From contig CANIVU010000012.1 in the NCBI GenBank assembly GCA_947470805.1, positions 1-64,000 of the forward strand: a stretch of 64,000 bases of DNA. The letters are read 5' to 3'. Each line of letters begins with the position of its first letter. Within the stretch, counting starts at the first letter, position 1. This document shows positions 42,439 to 50,182 of the stretch, one piece after another. The DNA is from Acidobacteriota bacterium (lineage in GTDB: Bacteria > Acidobacteriota > Terriglobia > Bryobacterales > Bryobacteraceae). The translations under genes were made by a program, and so were the position numbers. The notes under the pieces are model-generated. The model searched no databases, was not told where the DNA came from, and saw nothing but the letters and a program-made list of their open reading frames with translations.

Positions 42439-44773
42439 GGATCAGATTATAACAGGTGGACTTGGGAGCGATCTCCGCTTCACCGCGCGCGCTGCGGCGC
42501 CAGCCGGGCTTTTTCGCCGTGGCTGTTTGCACGTTAGCCCTCGGCGTTGCATCGACAACCGCCGTCTTTTCGTTGTTCTACCAGGTCCTGCTGCGCACTC
42601 TCCCTGTGCCCGAACCCCGCGAACTGGTCGTCTTCCATGCCGATAATCTGGACCTTCCCGGCAGTGTCAGCAAGGACAACTCCGAATCGGTCTTCTCCTA
42701 TCCGATGTACACGCGTCTCCGGGACGGGATGCCTAGCTGGCTAGGTATCGCCGCCCGCAGCAGCTCCTCCGGGCAACTTCTCACCGAGGGCGGGACCGAG
42801 CGAGTTCGCATCGAAATCGTCTCCGGGAACTTCTTCGAGACCCTCAAACTCACCCCGTTCGCAGGCCGGCTTTTTAGTACCGCGGACGACTCGGTGCGGG
42901 GCGGAAACGCCGTCATCGTGCTCTCGCATGGCTAGTTTTTGCGTCATTTTGGTGCCAAAAGTACCGTTTTAGGCACCAAAATCACCCTTTCTGGACACGT
43001 TTTTGAGGTCATTGGAGTGGCTCCGGAGGGGTTTAAGGGGGTCCTCGGAGGGGACGATCCGGAGGTGTACCTGCCTATCTCCATGCGCGCGGTGATCAAC
43101 CCCGGCTGGGACGGCTTCGACCGGCCTAACGTCCGCTGGCTCAACATCTTAGGCCGGCTGCCGGCCAATCACGACACCGCCTCGGTGCATCCGCTGTTCT
43201 CCGCCATCGTCCGCGACCACGTCGAACAGGCCAAAATCACCAACCAAAACGTCCGCCAACGCATTGAAAAAGCAACACTTACCCTCCTGCCAGCCGCCTC
43301 CGGGCTCAATGAACTGAAGCGCCAGTGGCAGGAGCCGCTGGTGGTGTTGCTGGCGATGGTCTCGCTGCTGTTCCTGATCGCCTGCGCCAATCTCGCTAAC
43401 TTGTTGCTGGCACGAGGGGTTAACCGGAATCGGGAGATCTCGATCCGTGTTTCCCTGGGTGCCACCCGCGCCCGCATCATTCGCCTTTTATTGATGGAAA
43501 CCGCCGCTATTACCGTTACCGGAGCCGCGATTGGTGCCGTTTTAGCACCGGTTTTGGTGGATTTATTGATCCGTTCCATCGCCGATGACGATGGCGGAAG
43601 CGGCTGGCTGGACGCGAAGTTGAGCCTGCCAGTCCTTTTGTTTTCAATGGGTTTGGCGGGATTGAGTACACTGCTCGCTGGATTGGTGCCGGCGCGGCAG
43701 TTCTTCGTCGCTGCGCAGGTTGCTATGTCCCTTGTTTTGTTGACGGTAGCCGGGTTGTTCGGGCGCAGCCTGGGGAACCTGCTGCAGTTCGATCCGGGGT
43801 TCCAGGCGCGGGAGTTGGCGCTGTTTTCAACCAGCCCGAAGCGGGCGGAGTTTATCGCGGAGGTCGAACAGCGTCTGGCGGCCTTACCGGGTGTGAAATC
43901 AGTGAGTTACGCCGAATTCGGGCCGCTCCAAAACTCGACATCGAGCTCCAATATTCAACTCGAAGGCTACCGGGCCGGCGAGGAAGAGAACATGGACTGC
44001 AACGTAATGGTCGTGGGCCCTAAGTACTTCGAAACATTGGGGACAGCGCTGTTATCGGGGCGGGGTGGCGAGGTCCGGGACGGGGCGGAGGCGCCAAAAG
44101 TGGCAGTGGTGAACCAGGCGTTCGTGAAGCGGTTTTTGAAGCCCGGTGAGAACGTGATCGGTCGGCATTTGTCGATTGGCGGGGGGAATGTACCGCTGGA
44201 TATTGAGATCATCGGCATCGCGACGGACACCAAGCACGGCTCGCTCCGGGAGACGGTTGCGCCGACATTTTTTCTTTCTTATCAACAACGTATGGACAAC
44301 CGGCGGCGGCTCCCGCAAGCCACCTTCTTCGTTCGTTCGGTGCGCCCGGTGCCCGCGACGGCGCTTCGCGCCGTCGTTAACGCCGCCGATCCGCTCGTGC
44401 CGGTGTACAACATACGAATGATGGAAAAGGCTGTCGACCGGTCCATTTCGACCGACCGGCTGATCGCGGGGCTTTCGGTGGGGTTTGGTGTTCTGGCGCT
44501 ACTGATTACGGCGGTGGGGCTGTACGGCGTCTTGAGCTATTTGACGCGGCAACGGACGAAGGAGTTTGGCATCCGGATGGCGCTCGGGTCCTCGCGGCAG
44601 CTGTCGGGGCCGGCCGGGCGATTGCGGCGCAGTTGTTCGGCGTTGCGGGGCTGGATCCGGTGGTGCTGATGGCCGCGCCGGCGGTGCTGGCGGTGGTGGC
44701 GCTGTTGGCTGCCGCCTGGCCTTCGATGAAGGCGGCGGCGGTCCAACCAAGCGAAGTATTACGGCATGAGTAG
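42437..44773 (+). pseudogene. Orphan MacB/FtsX-type ABC permease (ADOP family), degraded
   Basis: The original product would be an 800-residue acidobacterial duplicated orphan permease: an N-terminal helix, a MacB periplasmic domain, FtsX helices (LIACANLANLLLARG), then a second periplasmic/FtsX unit (GLYGVLSYLTRQRTKEFGIRMALG). Four lesions are visible. (1) DLRFTAR and ALRRQPGFF are in different frames around the GC run near 42485, consistent with loss of one GC unit. (2) TAG at 42933-42935 replaces an expected tryptophan after VLSHG. (3) About 25-30 residues are missing between LVPAR and QFFVAAQ near 43.69 kb. (4) After MALGSSRQ near 44.6 kb the rest (AIAAQLFGV to PSEVLRHE) is in another frame with about 30 residues lost. 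A GTG at 42456 begins the longest surviving frame. Confidence 0.8.
42446..42451 (-). promoter_or_regulatory. -10 box (TATAAT) of the PEP-CTERM gene
   Basis: A perfect TATAAT, seven bases (CTGATCC), then ATG at 42438. It is the best-matching hexamer among the boxes found next to start codons in this window. Confidence 0.6.
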
Positions 44774-44796
44774 TTTTGGCGGGCGCTCGCGCATGA

Positions 44797-45315
44797 ATGG
44801 GCATGAAGCCCTATATGCTCTTGATTGCTTTGACATTGATGGCGGCCGAACCGGTGCAGTTCCTTGGCAAACCGTACCGTTTGGCCGCCTTTAGCCACAA
44901 GGTGAATCCGCTGTGGGAGTTCACGGCGCCGAATGAGACGGTGGAGAACTGGTCGACGCTGTTGACGATTGTGGACCGGCCGGATGCGAAGACCAGGCCC
45001 GACCTGGACCGGCTGGCGCAGGGGATCATGGACACCTACAAGGGCAACGGCGGTAAGGTGTTGATGGCGAAGACCTTCGCGGGCGCGGATGGCGTGCCGT
45101 ATAACTACATGGTTGTGGCGTTTGAGCAGCCGGCGCAGAAGCGGTATGAGCTGAACTTCGTGAAGGCGGCGATGGGAGCGAAGAACGCCTATATGGCGAT
45201 TTATGGGGTCCGCGTGAAGGACGCGAAGACGTTCTTGAACGAGCACTCGGCCGAGATCGGGAAGGCGCTGGAGAAGGCGCAGTTGCCGCCAGTGGCCGCG
45301 TTGCCGCGGAAGTAG
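44797..45315 (+). CDS. Hypothetical secreted protein
   Basis: 172 residues (170 if the second ATG at 44803 is used). A short hydrophobic start (PYMLLIALTLMAAEP) looks like a signal peptide. The mature part has VQFLGKPYRLAAFSHKVN and a regular alpha/beta pattern with YNYMVVAFEQPAQKRYELNF, but no recognisable family or catalytic motif. G-ending codons match the right-hand flank rather than the block to its left. It is convergent with the WG-repeat gene, whose stop is 2 bp away. Confidence 0.65.
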   Translation: MGMKPYMLLIALTLMAAEPVQFLGKPYRLAAFSHKVNPLWEFTAPNETVENWSTLLTIVDRPDAKTRPDLDRLAQGIMDTYKGNGGKVLMAKTFAGADGVPYNYMVVAFEQPAQKRYELNFVKAAMGAKNAYMAIYGVRVKDAKTFLNEHSAEIGKALEKAQLPPVAALPRK

Positions 45316-45316
45316 G

Positions 45317-46465
45317 TCAGCGGCGGCGCTTGGACTGGTCGGAGTAGGTGAAGACGGGTTTCCCGGACTTTTCGATGTAGGACCACTGGGCGCTGTAGTA
45401 GTCGATGCCGGTGCGGACGTGGGCGAGGCCCAGGACGAAGCTGGTGGCGGCATCGAACTCGCCGGGGATGGCGCGGTTGCCTTGTTTGTCGATGAAGCTG
45501 TATTTGCCCTTTTTGTCGGTGATTACGGCTAGCCCTTCAGAGAAGCTGTCGGCGCTAGAGAGGGTGGGCGGGATGACGAACTTGCCGGACTTGTCGATGA
45601 AGCCGACTTTGCCTCCTTTTACCACCCATGCGAGGCCTTCGGAGAAGGGGCTGGCTCGTTCGAACTGCATGGGGATTTGGATGACGCCGGCTGTGTCCGT
45701 GTAGCCCCAGGCTTTGCCGTTGCCCACCGGGGCCAGGCCTTCGGAGAACTCTCTGACGTCAATGAATTCGGGGTTGCGCGTGAGCGCGCCTTGCTTGTCG
45801 AGGATAGCGTAGCGGCAGCGCTTGGGTGTCACGGGCGTGGCGCCATAGGGGATGAAGCTGGCGGGGGAGCAGGCTCCGAGGTCTACTCGTTCGCAGGGGC
45901 CTTCGGTGACCCAGGCGTGCCCATCGGTGAACGGGGTGGCGTGGGAGAATTTGGCGGGGATTTGGAATGTGCCGGTGTGGTCGATGTAGCCGTAGCGGCC
46001 TTCCAGCAAGACGAGGGCGAGGCCGTCGCTGAAATCGCTGGCCTGTTCGAAGCGGGCTGGGATGGCGAGTTTGCCGGTGGTATCGATGTGACCGGTGGTT
46101 TTAGTTTCGGGGAAGTACCGTTTGGCGAGGCCTTCGGCGAAATCGCCGGCGGTGAGGTAGTGGGACTTGGCGACGGGCTTGCCGGTCGTGTCGATGTAGA
46201 CGTCGGTATCGTCTTTTAGGGTGACTTTGGCCAGGCCGTTGAAGAAGTCGCCGTCTTTGCCGGACCCGACGCGGAGTTGGGGCGGGATGACGATCTTGCC
46301 TTCGCGGTTGATGTAGCCGGCGCCGTTGCGTTCTTCGATGACGAAGCGGAAGAGCGGCGTGTCGGACCGTTTGCTTTTCGGCCAGGCGGGGTAGGACAGG
46401 GAGCAGCCCAGGATTTCGGTAAAGCCGAGCAGGAAGACGAGGGCGATTGTGCTGCGGTGCGGCAT
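45317..46465 (-). CDS. WG-repeat lipoprotein
   Basis: A 382-residue protein. The N-terminal hydrophobic segment ends in EILGCS, a possible lipobox. At least six WG-type repeats follow, each with a G-[YFH]-I-D-x-x-G-x-[FL]-x-I-P core: GYINREGKIVIPP, GHIDTTGKLAIPA, GYIDHTGTFQIPA, GYTDTAGVIQIPM, GFIDKSGKFVIPP and SFIDKQGNRAIPG. Such repeats form beta propeller-like surfaces of unknown binding role. The ATG at 46465 is 10 bp from the divergent polymerase start. A longer open frame upstream is antisense to the polymerase and is rejected. Confidence 0.85.
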   Translation of the reverse strand: MPHRSTIALVFLLGFTEILGCSLSYPAWPKSKRSDTPLFRFVIEERNGAGYINREGKIVIPPQLRVGSGKDGDFFNGLAKVTLKDDTDVYIDTTGKPVAKSHYLTAGDFAEGLAKRYFPETKTTGHIDTTGKLAIPARFEQASDFSDGLALVLLEGRYGYIDHTGTFQIPAKFSHATPFTDGHAWVTEGPCERVDLGACSPASFIPYGATPVTPKRCRYAILDKQGALTRNPEFIDVREFSEGLAPVGNGKAWGYTDTAGVIQIPMQFERASPFSEGLAWVVKGGKVGFIDKSGKFVIPPTLSSADSFSEGLAVITDKKGKYSFIDKQGNRAIPGEFDAATSFVLGLAHVRTGIDYYSAQWSYIEKSGKPVFTYSDQSKRRR

Positions 46466-46468
46466 AAT
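46463..46468 (+). promoter_or_regulatory. Candidate -10 box (CATAAT) of the DNA polymerase gene
   Basis: CATAAT ends seven bases before the GTG at 46476. Its first three bases are the reverse complement of the WG-repeat gene's ATG, so promoter and divergent start codon share DNA. Confidence 0.5.
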
Positions 46469-46475
46469 ACGAGCG

Positions 46476-48704
46476 GTGGAGCCCAGTTTAAACGAAGACG
46501 AATGGCTGTGGGGCTGGGACCCGACGCCGGGCATTGTCTCCGTTTGGGCGGAGGGCACGGGGCGGGCTGTGGTTTGGCGGCGGATTCCGGAGACGGGCGC
46601 GCTGGTGCGGGAGGAGGCGCGGTTTCGGCCTTGGGTGGTGTTGGATTCTGTTGAGGGCCTGCCGGCGGATGTTGTGGTGCGGGAGTTGGATGGACCGGGG
46701 GAGTTGCGGTACTTCGTCACCGCGGTGGATGGGCGGGCGATTCCTTCCGGCGTTCGGGAGCGGGCGGTGCTGGCGCTATCGCCCGAAGAACAGTATCTGG
46801 TTTCGACGGGGCGGACGTATTTCCGGGATCTGGCATTTGACCAGTTGCGGCGGATGCAGTTTGACTTGGAGACAACCGGACTGACGCCGGAGGACAACCG
46901 GATTTTCATGATCGCGGTGCGGGAGCCATCGGGGGATTGTTCGGTGTTGGAGGGGGAGGAGGAGGAGGTGATCCGGCGGTTGGTGGAGTGCGTGCGGGCG
47001 GCGGATCCGGACGTGATTGAGAACCACAATTTGCAGGGGTTTGACTTGCCGTTTTTGGAGCATCGGGCGCGGGTGTTGGGAGTGCCGTTGGCATTGGGGC
47101 GGATGCCGGGGATGGCGCTGCGGGAACGGCCTTCGCGTCGGAAACGGATGCGGTTTGTGACGCCGGGGCGGGAGTTGATTGACACGCTGGACGCGGTGAT
47201 GCGGTATGACTTCGCGGCGCGGGATTTGCCGGACCATGGGCTGAAGAGTGTGGCTCGGCATTTTGGGTTGGCTACGGAAGACCGGGAGTACATTCAGGGG
47301 GATCGGATCTTTGCGGTCTACCAGAGCGACCCGGAGCGGGTGCGAAGGTATGCCACCTCGGATGTTCAGGAGGTGGCCGGGGTGGCGCGGATGCTGGGCG
47401 GGGCGGCGTTTGCGTTGGCGCGGATGGCGCCACGGCGGTATGAGCGGCTGGCGGACGCCGGAGCGGCGACTGGAGTGATTGACCCGCTGTTGGTGCGGGC
47501 GTATTTGCGGATGGGGAAGGCGTTGCCGGCGCACCGGGAGGGGGACGGGACGCCGCACAGCGGGGCGGCGCTGCACCTGTTTGCGAGCGGGGTGGCGCGG
47601 CGGATTGTGAAGGCCGATGTGGCGAGCCTGTATCCGTCGTTGATGCGGGCGTACCGGATTGGGCCGGCGCGGGATCACATGGGGGTGTTGTTGGCGCTGG
47701 TGGACCGGTTGGTGGAGCGGCGGTTGGCGGCGAAGGCGGCGGCGCGGGCGGCGGCGGCCGGGTCCGATGAGCGGTTCACGCAGGAGGCGCTTTCGGCGGC
47801 GATGAAGTTGGTCGTGAACACTGCCTATGGGTATTTGGCGGCGGGGGATGGGTTGACGCGGTTTGCCGATGTGCATGCGGCGAATGAAGTGACACGGCGG
47901 GGGCGGGAGACGCTGGGGCTGATGTGCCGGGAGTTGGCGGCGCGCGGGGTGACGTTATTGGAAGCCGATACCGATGGGGTGTATTTTGCGGTGCCGGAGA
48001 GCTGGACGGAGGCCGATGAGCGGCGGGTGGTGAGCGAGGTGGACGGGTTGTTGCCGCCGTTGGTGCATTTGGAGTTTGACGGGCGGTATGCGGCGATGTT
48101 GTCGCACGAGCCGAAGAATTATGCGCTGTTGACGTATGGCGGGGAGTTGTTGCTGCGCGGGGTGGCGTTCCGGTCGAGCCGGGCGGAGCCGTTTGGGGAG
48201 GCGTTTTTGCGGCGGGCGATTGGGCGGTTGTTGGCGGGAGATATTGTGGGCGTGCGAGAGGCGTATTGCGAGACGCTCGATTCGTTGCGGCGGCGGGAGT
48301 TGCCGACGTTCGCGGTGTCGTCGCGGGTGCGGTTGACGAAGGGGCCGGAGCGGTATTTGGAGGCGCGGGAGGCGCGGCGGGAGTTGGCTTACGAGGCGTT
48401 GTTGGCTTGTGGGCGGACGGCTTGGAGTGTTGGGGATAAGGTGCGGGTGTACCGGACGCAGAGCGGGGCGGGCGGGGTGGTGGACGAGGACGTGGCGGAC
48501 AAGCGGGATTACGATGTGGAGCGGTATGCGCGGCTGTTGCGGGACACGTTTGTATCGAGGTTGGCGCGGGCGTTTACGGCGGAGGATTTTGGGGTGGTGT
48601 TTGCCGAGCCGGGGCAGATGTCGTTATTTGGGAAGGAGGTGGGGGCGGTGCGGGCGGTGTTGACGAGGGTAGGGGAATTCGGGGATCAAGGGGAATTCCG
48701 GTAG
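46476..48704 (+). CDS. polB: Family B DNA polymerase (Pol II type)
   Basis: A 742-residue replicative-fold polymerase with all active-site motifs. Proofreading exonuclease: Exo I FDLETTGL (about residue 129), Exo II ENHNLQGFDLPF (about 182), Exo III YATSDV (about 291). Polymerase: motif A DVASLYPSLM (about 380), motif B KLVVNTAYGYL (about 443), motif C EADTDGVYF (about 498). Near the C-terminus QMSLFG (about 714) matches the bacterial beta-clamp-binding pattern QL(S/D)LF, as at the end of E. coli Pol II. A role in translesion or repair synthesis is likely. The GTG at 46476 is preferred to the GTG at 46449 because of the -10 box. The last 100 bases are duplicated downstream. Confidence 0.9.
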   Translation: MEPSLNEDEWLWGWDPTPGIVSVWAEGTGRAVVWRRIPETGALVREEARFRPWVVLDSVEGLPADVVVRELDGPGELRYFVTAVDGRAIPSGVRERAVLALSPEEQYLVSTGRTYFRDLAFDQLRRMQFDLETTGLTPEDNRIFMIAVREPSGDCSVLEGEEEEVIRRLVECVRAADPDVIENHNLQGFDLPFLEHRARVLGVPLALGRMPGMALRERPSRRKRMRFVTPGRELIDTLDAVMRYDFAARDLPDHGLKSVARHFGLATEDREYIQGDRIFAVYQSDPERVRRYATSDVQEVAGVARMLGGAAFALARMAPRRYERLADAGAATGVIDPLLVRAYLRMGKALPAHREGDGTPHSGAALHLFASGVARRIVKADVASLYPSLMRAYRIGPARDHMGVLLALVDRLVERRLAAKAAARAAAAGSDERFTQEALSAAMKLVVNTAYGYLAAGDGLTRFADVHAANEVTRRGRETLGLMCRELAARGVTLLEADTDGVYFAVPESWTEADERRVVSEVDGLLPPLVHLEFDGRYAAMLSHEPKNYALLTYGGELLLRGVAFRSSRAEPFGEAFLRRAIGRLLAGDIVGVREAYCETLDSLRRRELPTFAVSSRVRLTKGPERYLEAREARRELAYEALLACGRTAWSVGDKVRVYRTQSGAGGVVDEDVADKRDYDVERYARLLRDTFVSRLARAFTAEDFGVVFAEPGQMSLFGKEVGAVRAVLTRVGEFGDQGEFR

Positions 48705-48713
48705 CCCGGCACC
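48601..48713 (+). repeat. Direct duplication, copy 1: polB 3' end plus intergenic element (copy a)
   Basis: This copy runs from TTGCCGAGCC in the polymerase gene through its stop to GGTAGCCCGGCACC. The second copy begins 179 bp downstream, with one single-base indel and roughly four fifths identity by eye. Confidence 0.7.
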
Positions 48714-48779
48714 CCCCTTCGCCCTTCGGGCTTCGGAGGGCAAGCCACGGGGAATCTGGGGGGCGGTTGGCGCTGGTGC
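48714..48779. other. Insert with hairpin between the two duplicated segments
   Basis: It holds CGCCCTTCGGGC, which folds as a GCCC/GGGC hairpin, and a wider GCCCT/AGGGC arm. It ends in GGGGAATCTGGGG, the 3' part of the dispersed element. There is no T-tract, so a rho-independent terminator is not supported. Confidence 0.4.
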
Positions 48780-48891
48780 TTGCCGAGCCGGGGTGGGTGC
48801 CGTTGTTTGGGAGGGATGTGGGGCGGCGCGGAAGGTGTTGACGCGAGTCGGGGAATTCGGGGAGCAGGGGGAATTCCGGTAGCCCGGCACC
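48780..48891 (+). repeat. Direct duplication, copy 2 (non-coding polB fragment plus element copy b)
   Basis: It is the degenerate second copy of 48601-48713. It no longer encodes protein. Its distal half, GGAATTCGGGGAGCAGG to CCCGGCACC, followed by GGGGAAATCTGGGG, is the cleanest plus-strand copy of the dispersed element after the 55.7 kb one. Confidence 0.7.
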
Positions 48892-48906
48892 AGGGGAAAT
48901 CTGGGG

Positions 48907-49236
48907 TCAGTCTACTGTGAGGAGTTGCAGGTGGCTGGCGAGTTCGGTGATGCGGGCTATGGGGAGGGCTCTGAGGGTGACGCGAATTTGGGGTGGGAGG
49001 GTGGGGTTTGGGTGGAGGAAGCATTCGATGGCGGCGGCGCTGAGGCGGAAGCTTTCTACCGCCTTATGGGAGCCGTGGCCGTTGATTTCGAAGTGGAGGC
49101 CGGTGGGGGAGTCGGCCTCCAGGGTGAGGGTGATGTACTGCTTGTCCGCTGGGGTTTCGCGGCGCAGGGTGAGAGAGCGCACGTGGGTGTTCTCTTCCCA
49201 GGTGAAGCTGGTGGCTTCGAATTCCAACACGTCCAT
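48907..49236 (-). CDS. Hypothetical protein, 109 residues
   Basis: A small cytoplasmic protein with alternating beta patterns (HVRSLTLRRETPADKQYITL, LEADSPTGLHFEINGHG) and no signal peptide, cysteines in motifs or known family. A -10 box seven bases before the ATG and normal codon use for the region support it as a gene. The upstream metallo-beta-lactamase gene ends 5 bp away and reads in the same direction, so it could also be co-transcribed. Confidence 0.65.
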   Translation of the reverse strand: MDVLEFEATSFTWEENTHVRSLTLRRETPADKQYITLTLEADSPTGLHFEINGHGSHKAVESFRLSAAAIECFLHPNPTLPPQIRVTLRALPIARITELASHLQLLTVD

Positions 49237-49241
49237 ACTGC

Positions 49242-50111
49242 TTACGGTAGCGCGACGCGGGGGAAGATGGTGAAGCGGGAGAGTTCCTGGCGGCGGGGTT
49301 TGCCCTTCATTTCGGCCAGGGCGGATTGGAGTTCGAGCAGGTCGCCGCGGGAGAGTTCGAGGACGGCTTCGTCGGGCTGGTAGACCGTACGGACTTTGTA
49401 GTCGTTGAACGGCGTGCGGGCCTGTTCGATGTGGGTGCCGAGGACGTGGGCGATAGGGCGGTCCTTGGCGAAGTTGACGAGACGGTCGATGGATTTGACG
49501 TATTCGGGAAAGTTGCGGACGTAGAGGCGGCCGGGGTAGACGGTATCGCCGGTGAGGAGGAGGCCGGTTTGGCGGTCGTATAAGGCCATGTCGGCGGCGT
49601 CGTGACCGGGGATGGGGATGGCGTCGAGCTGGCGGGCGCCACCGAGGTCGATGACGCCGAGTTTTTCGGGCCAGCCGGGCATGGCGAGCGCCTTTTCGAT
49701 CTCGTCGGGCTTGGCGGGGACGACGGTGACGTTGGGGAGGGCGGCGAGTTGCTTATCGCCGGAGACGTGATCGCCGTGGGAGTGGGAGTGGACGACGAGG
49801 AGGGGCGGGACGGGTTTGTTGTTCCGCTTGGCCCATTGGGCGAGGAGGTTGGGGATGAGGCGGTCGATGTCGGTCTTGCCGGCGCCGGTGTCCTGGAGGA
49901 GGGCCTTGTTTTCTCCGAAGATCAAATAGAGAAACGGCTTTTCGTAGTTGGTGCAGCCGCTTTCGCGGATGATCCAGGTGTTCGGGTTGTATTCGTGGAC
50001 CTGCCAGTCCGGCACTTCGGTGCAGTTGGGGCCGCTGGGGCGCCACTGGCGGGGGAGGGTTCCCATTTGCAGGGATTCGATGGCGAGCAGAAGGCCTATG
50101 AAGGCGTGCAT
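49242..50111 (-). CDS. Secreted metallo-beta-lactamase-fold hydrolase
   Basis: A 289-residue protein with an N-terminal signal (HAFIGLLLAIESL). The metal-binding motif HSHSHGDHVSG near residue 110 is the HxHxDH signature. A later histidine is in IPGHDAADMALYD, GLLLTGDTVYPG gives the bridging aspartate, and HVLGTHIEQ gives the last ligand. The family covers glyoxalase II, lactonases and beta-lactamases, and specificity cannot be assigned. Translation probably starts at the ATG at 50111 behind GGAG. Confidence 0.88.
   Translation of the reverse strand: MHAFIGLLLAIESLQMGTLPRQWRPSGPNCTEVPDWQVHEYNPNTWIIRESGCTNYEKPFLYLIFGENKALLQDTGAGKTDIDRLIPNLLAQWAKRNNKPVPPLLVVHSHSHGDHVSGDKQLAALPNVTVVPAKPDEIEKALAMPGWPEKLGVIDLGGARQLDAIPIPGHDAADMALYDRQTGLLLTGDTVYPGRLYVRNFPEYVKSIDRLVNFAKDRPIAHVLGTHIEQARTPFNDYKVRTVYQPDEAVLELSRGDLLELQSALAEMKGKPRRQELSRFTIFPRVALP
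49244..49249 (-). promoter_or_regulatory. Candidate -10 box (TACCGT) of the small ORF ending at 48907
   Basis: TACCGT is seven bases before the ATG at 49236 and lies within the last codons of the upstream gene. Confidence 0.35.
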
Positions 50112-50170
50112 TGTTTTCTCCGTGTGAATTGCGGCTTCGCACGGGGACGCCTTTCTCCACTATAAAGCGA

Positions 50171-50176
50171 TAGGCT
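50171..50176 (+). promoter_or_regulatory. Candidate -10 box (TAGGCT) of the aldehyde dehydrogenase gene
   Basis: TAGGCT ends six bases before the ATG at 50183. TATAAA at 50161-50166 is an alternative hexamer. Confidence 0.4.
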
Positions 50177-50182
50177 GTCGGT

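Larger units (their letters stand above)
12200..43500. other. Block of reversed GC skew (approximate edges)
   Basis: Between roughly 12.2 and 43.5 kb the printed strand is C-rich whatever strand the genes use, whereas both flanks are G-rich. Counts made by eye on 60-base lines are as follows. Inside: 22261 has C 28, G 10; 32281 (minus-strand gene) has C 24, G 11; 36661 has C 31, G 9. Outside: 5041 has G 22, C 14; 47701 has G 35, C 15; 58981 (minus-strand gene) has G 24, C 13. The edges are gradual over about 1 kb. This fits inversion of the block relative to the replication fork. Confidence 0.6.

Noticed and set aside
46466-47293. Upstream extension of the WG-repeat gene
   Set aside because: Antisense to the DNA polymerase. 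The lipobox-type signal begins at 46465.
48714-48750. GC-rich hairpin after polB as a rho-independent terminator
   Set aside because: No T-tract follows on either strand.
49602-50165. Plus-strand frame opposite the metallo-beta-lactamase-fold gene
   Set aside because: Its translation is glycine/valine/aspartate-rich, and the minus strand carries the HxHxDH motif.
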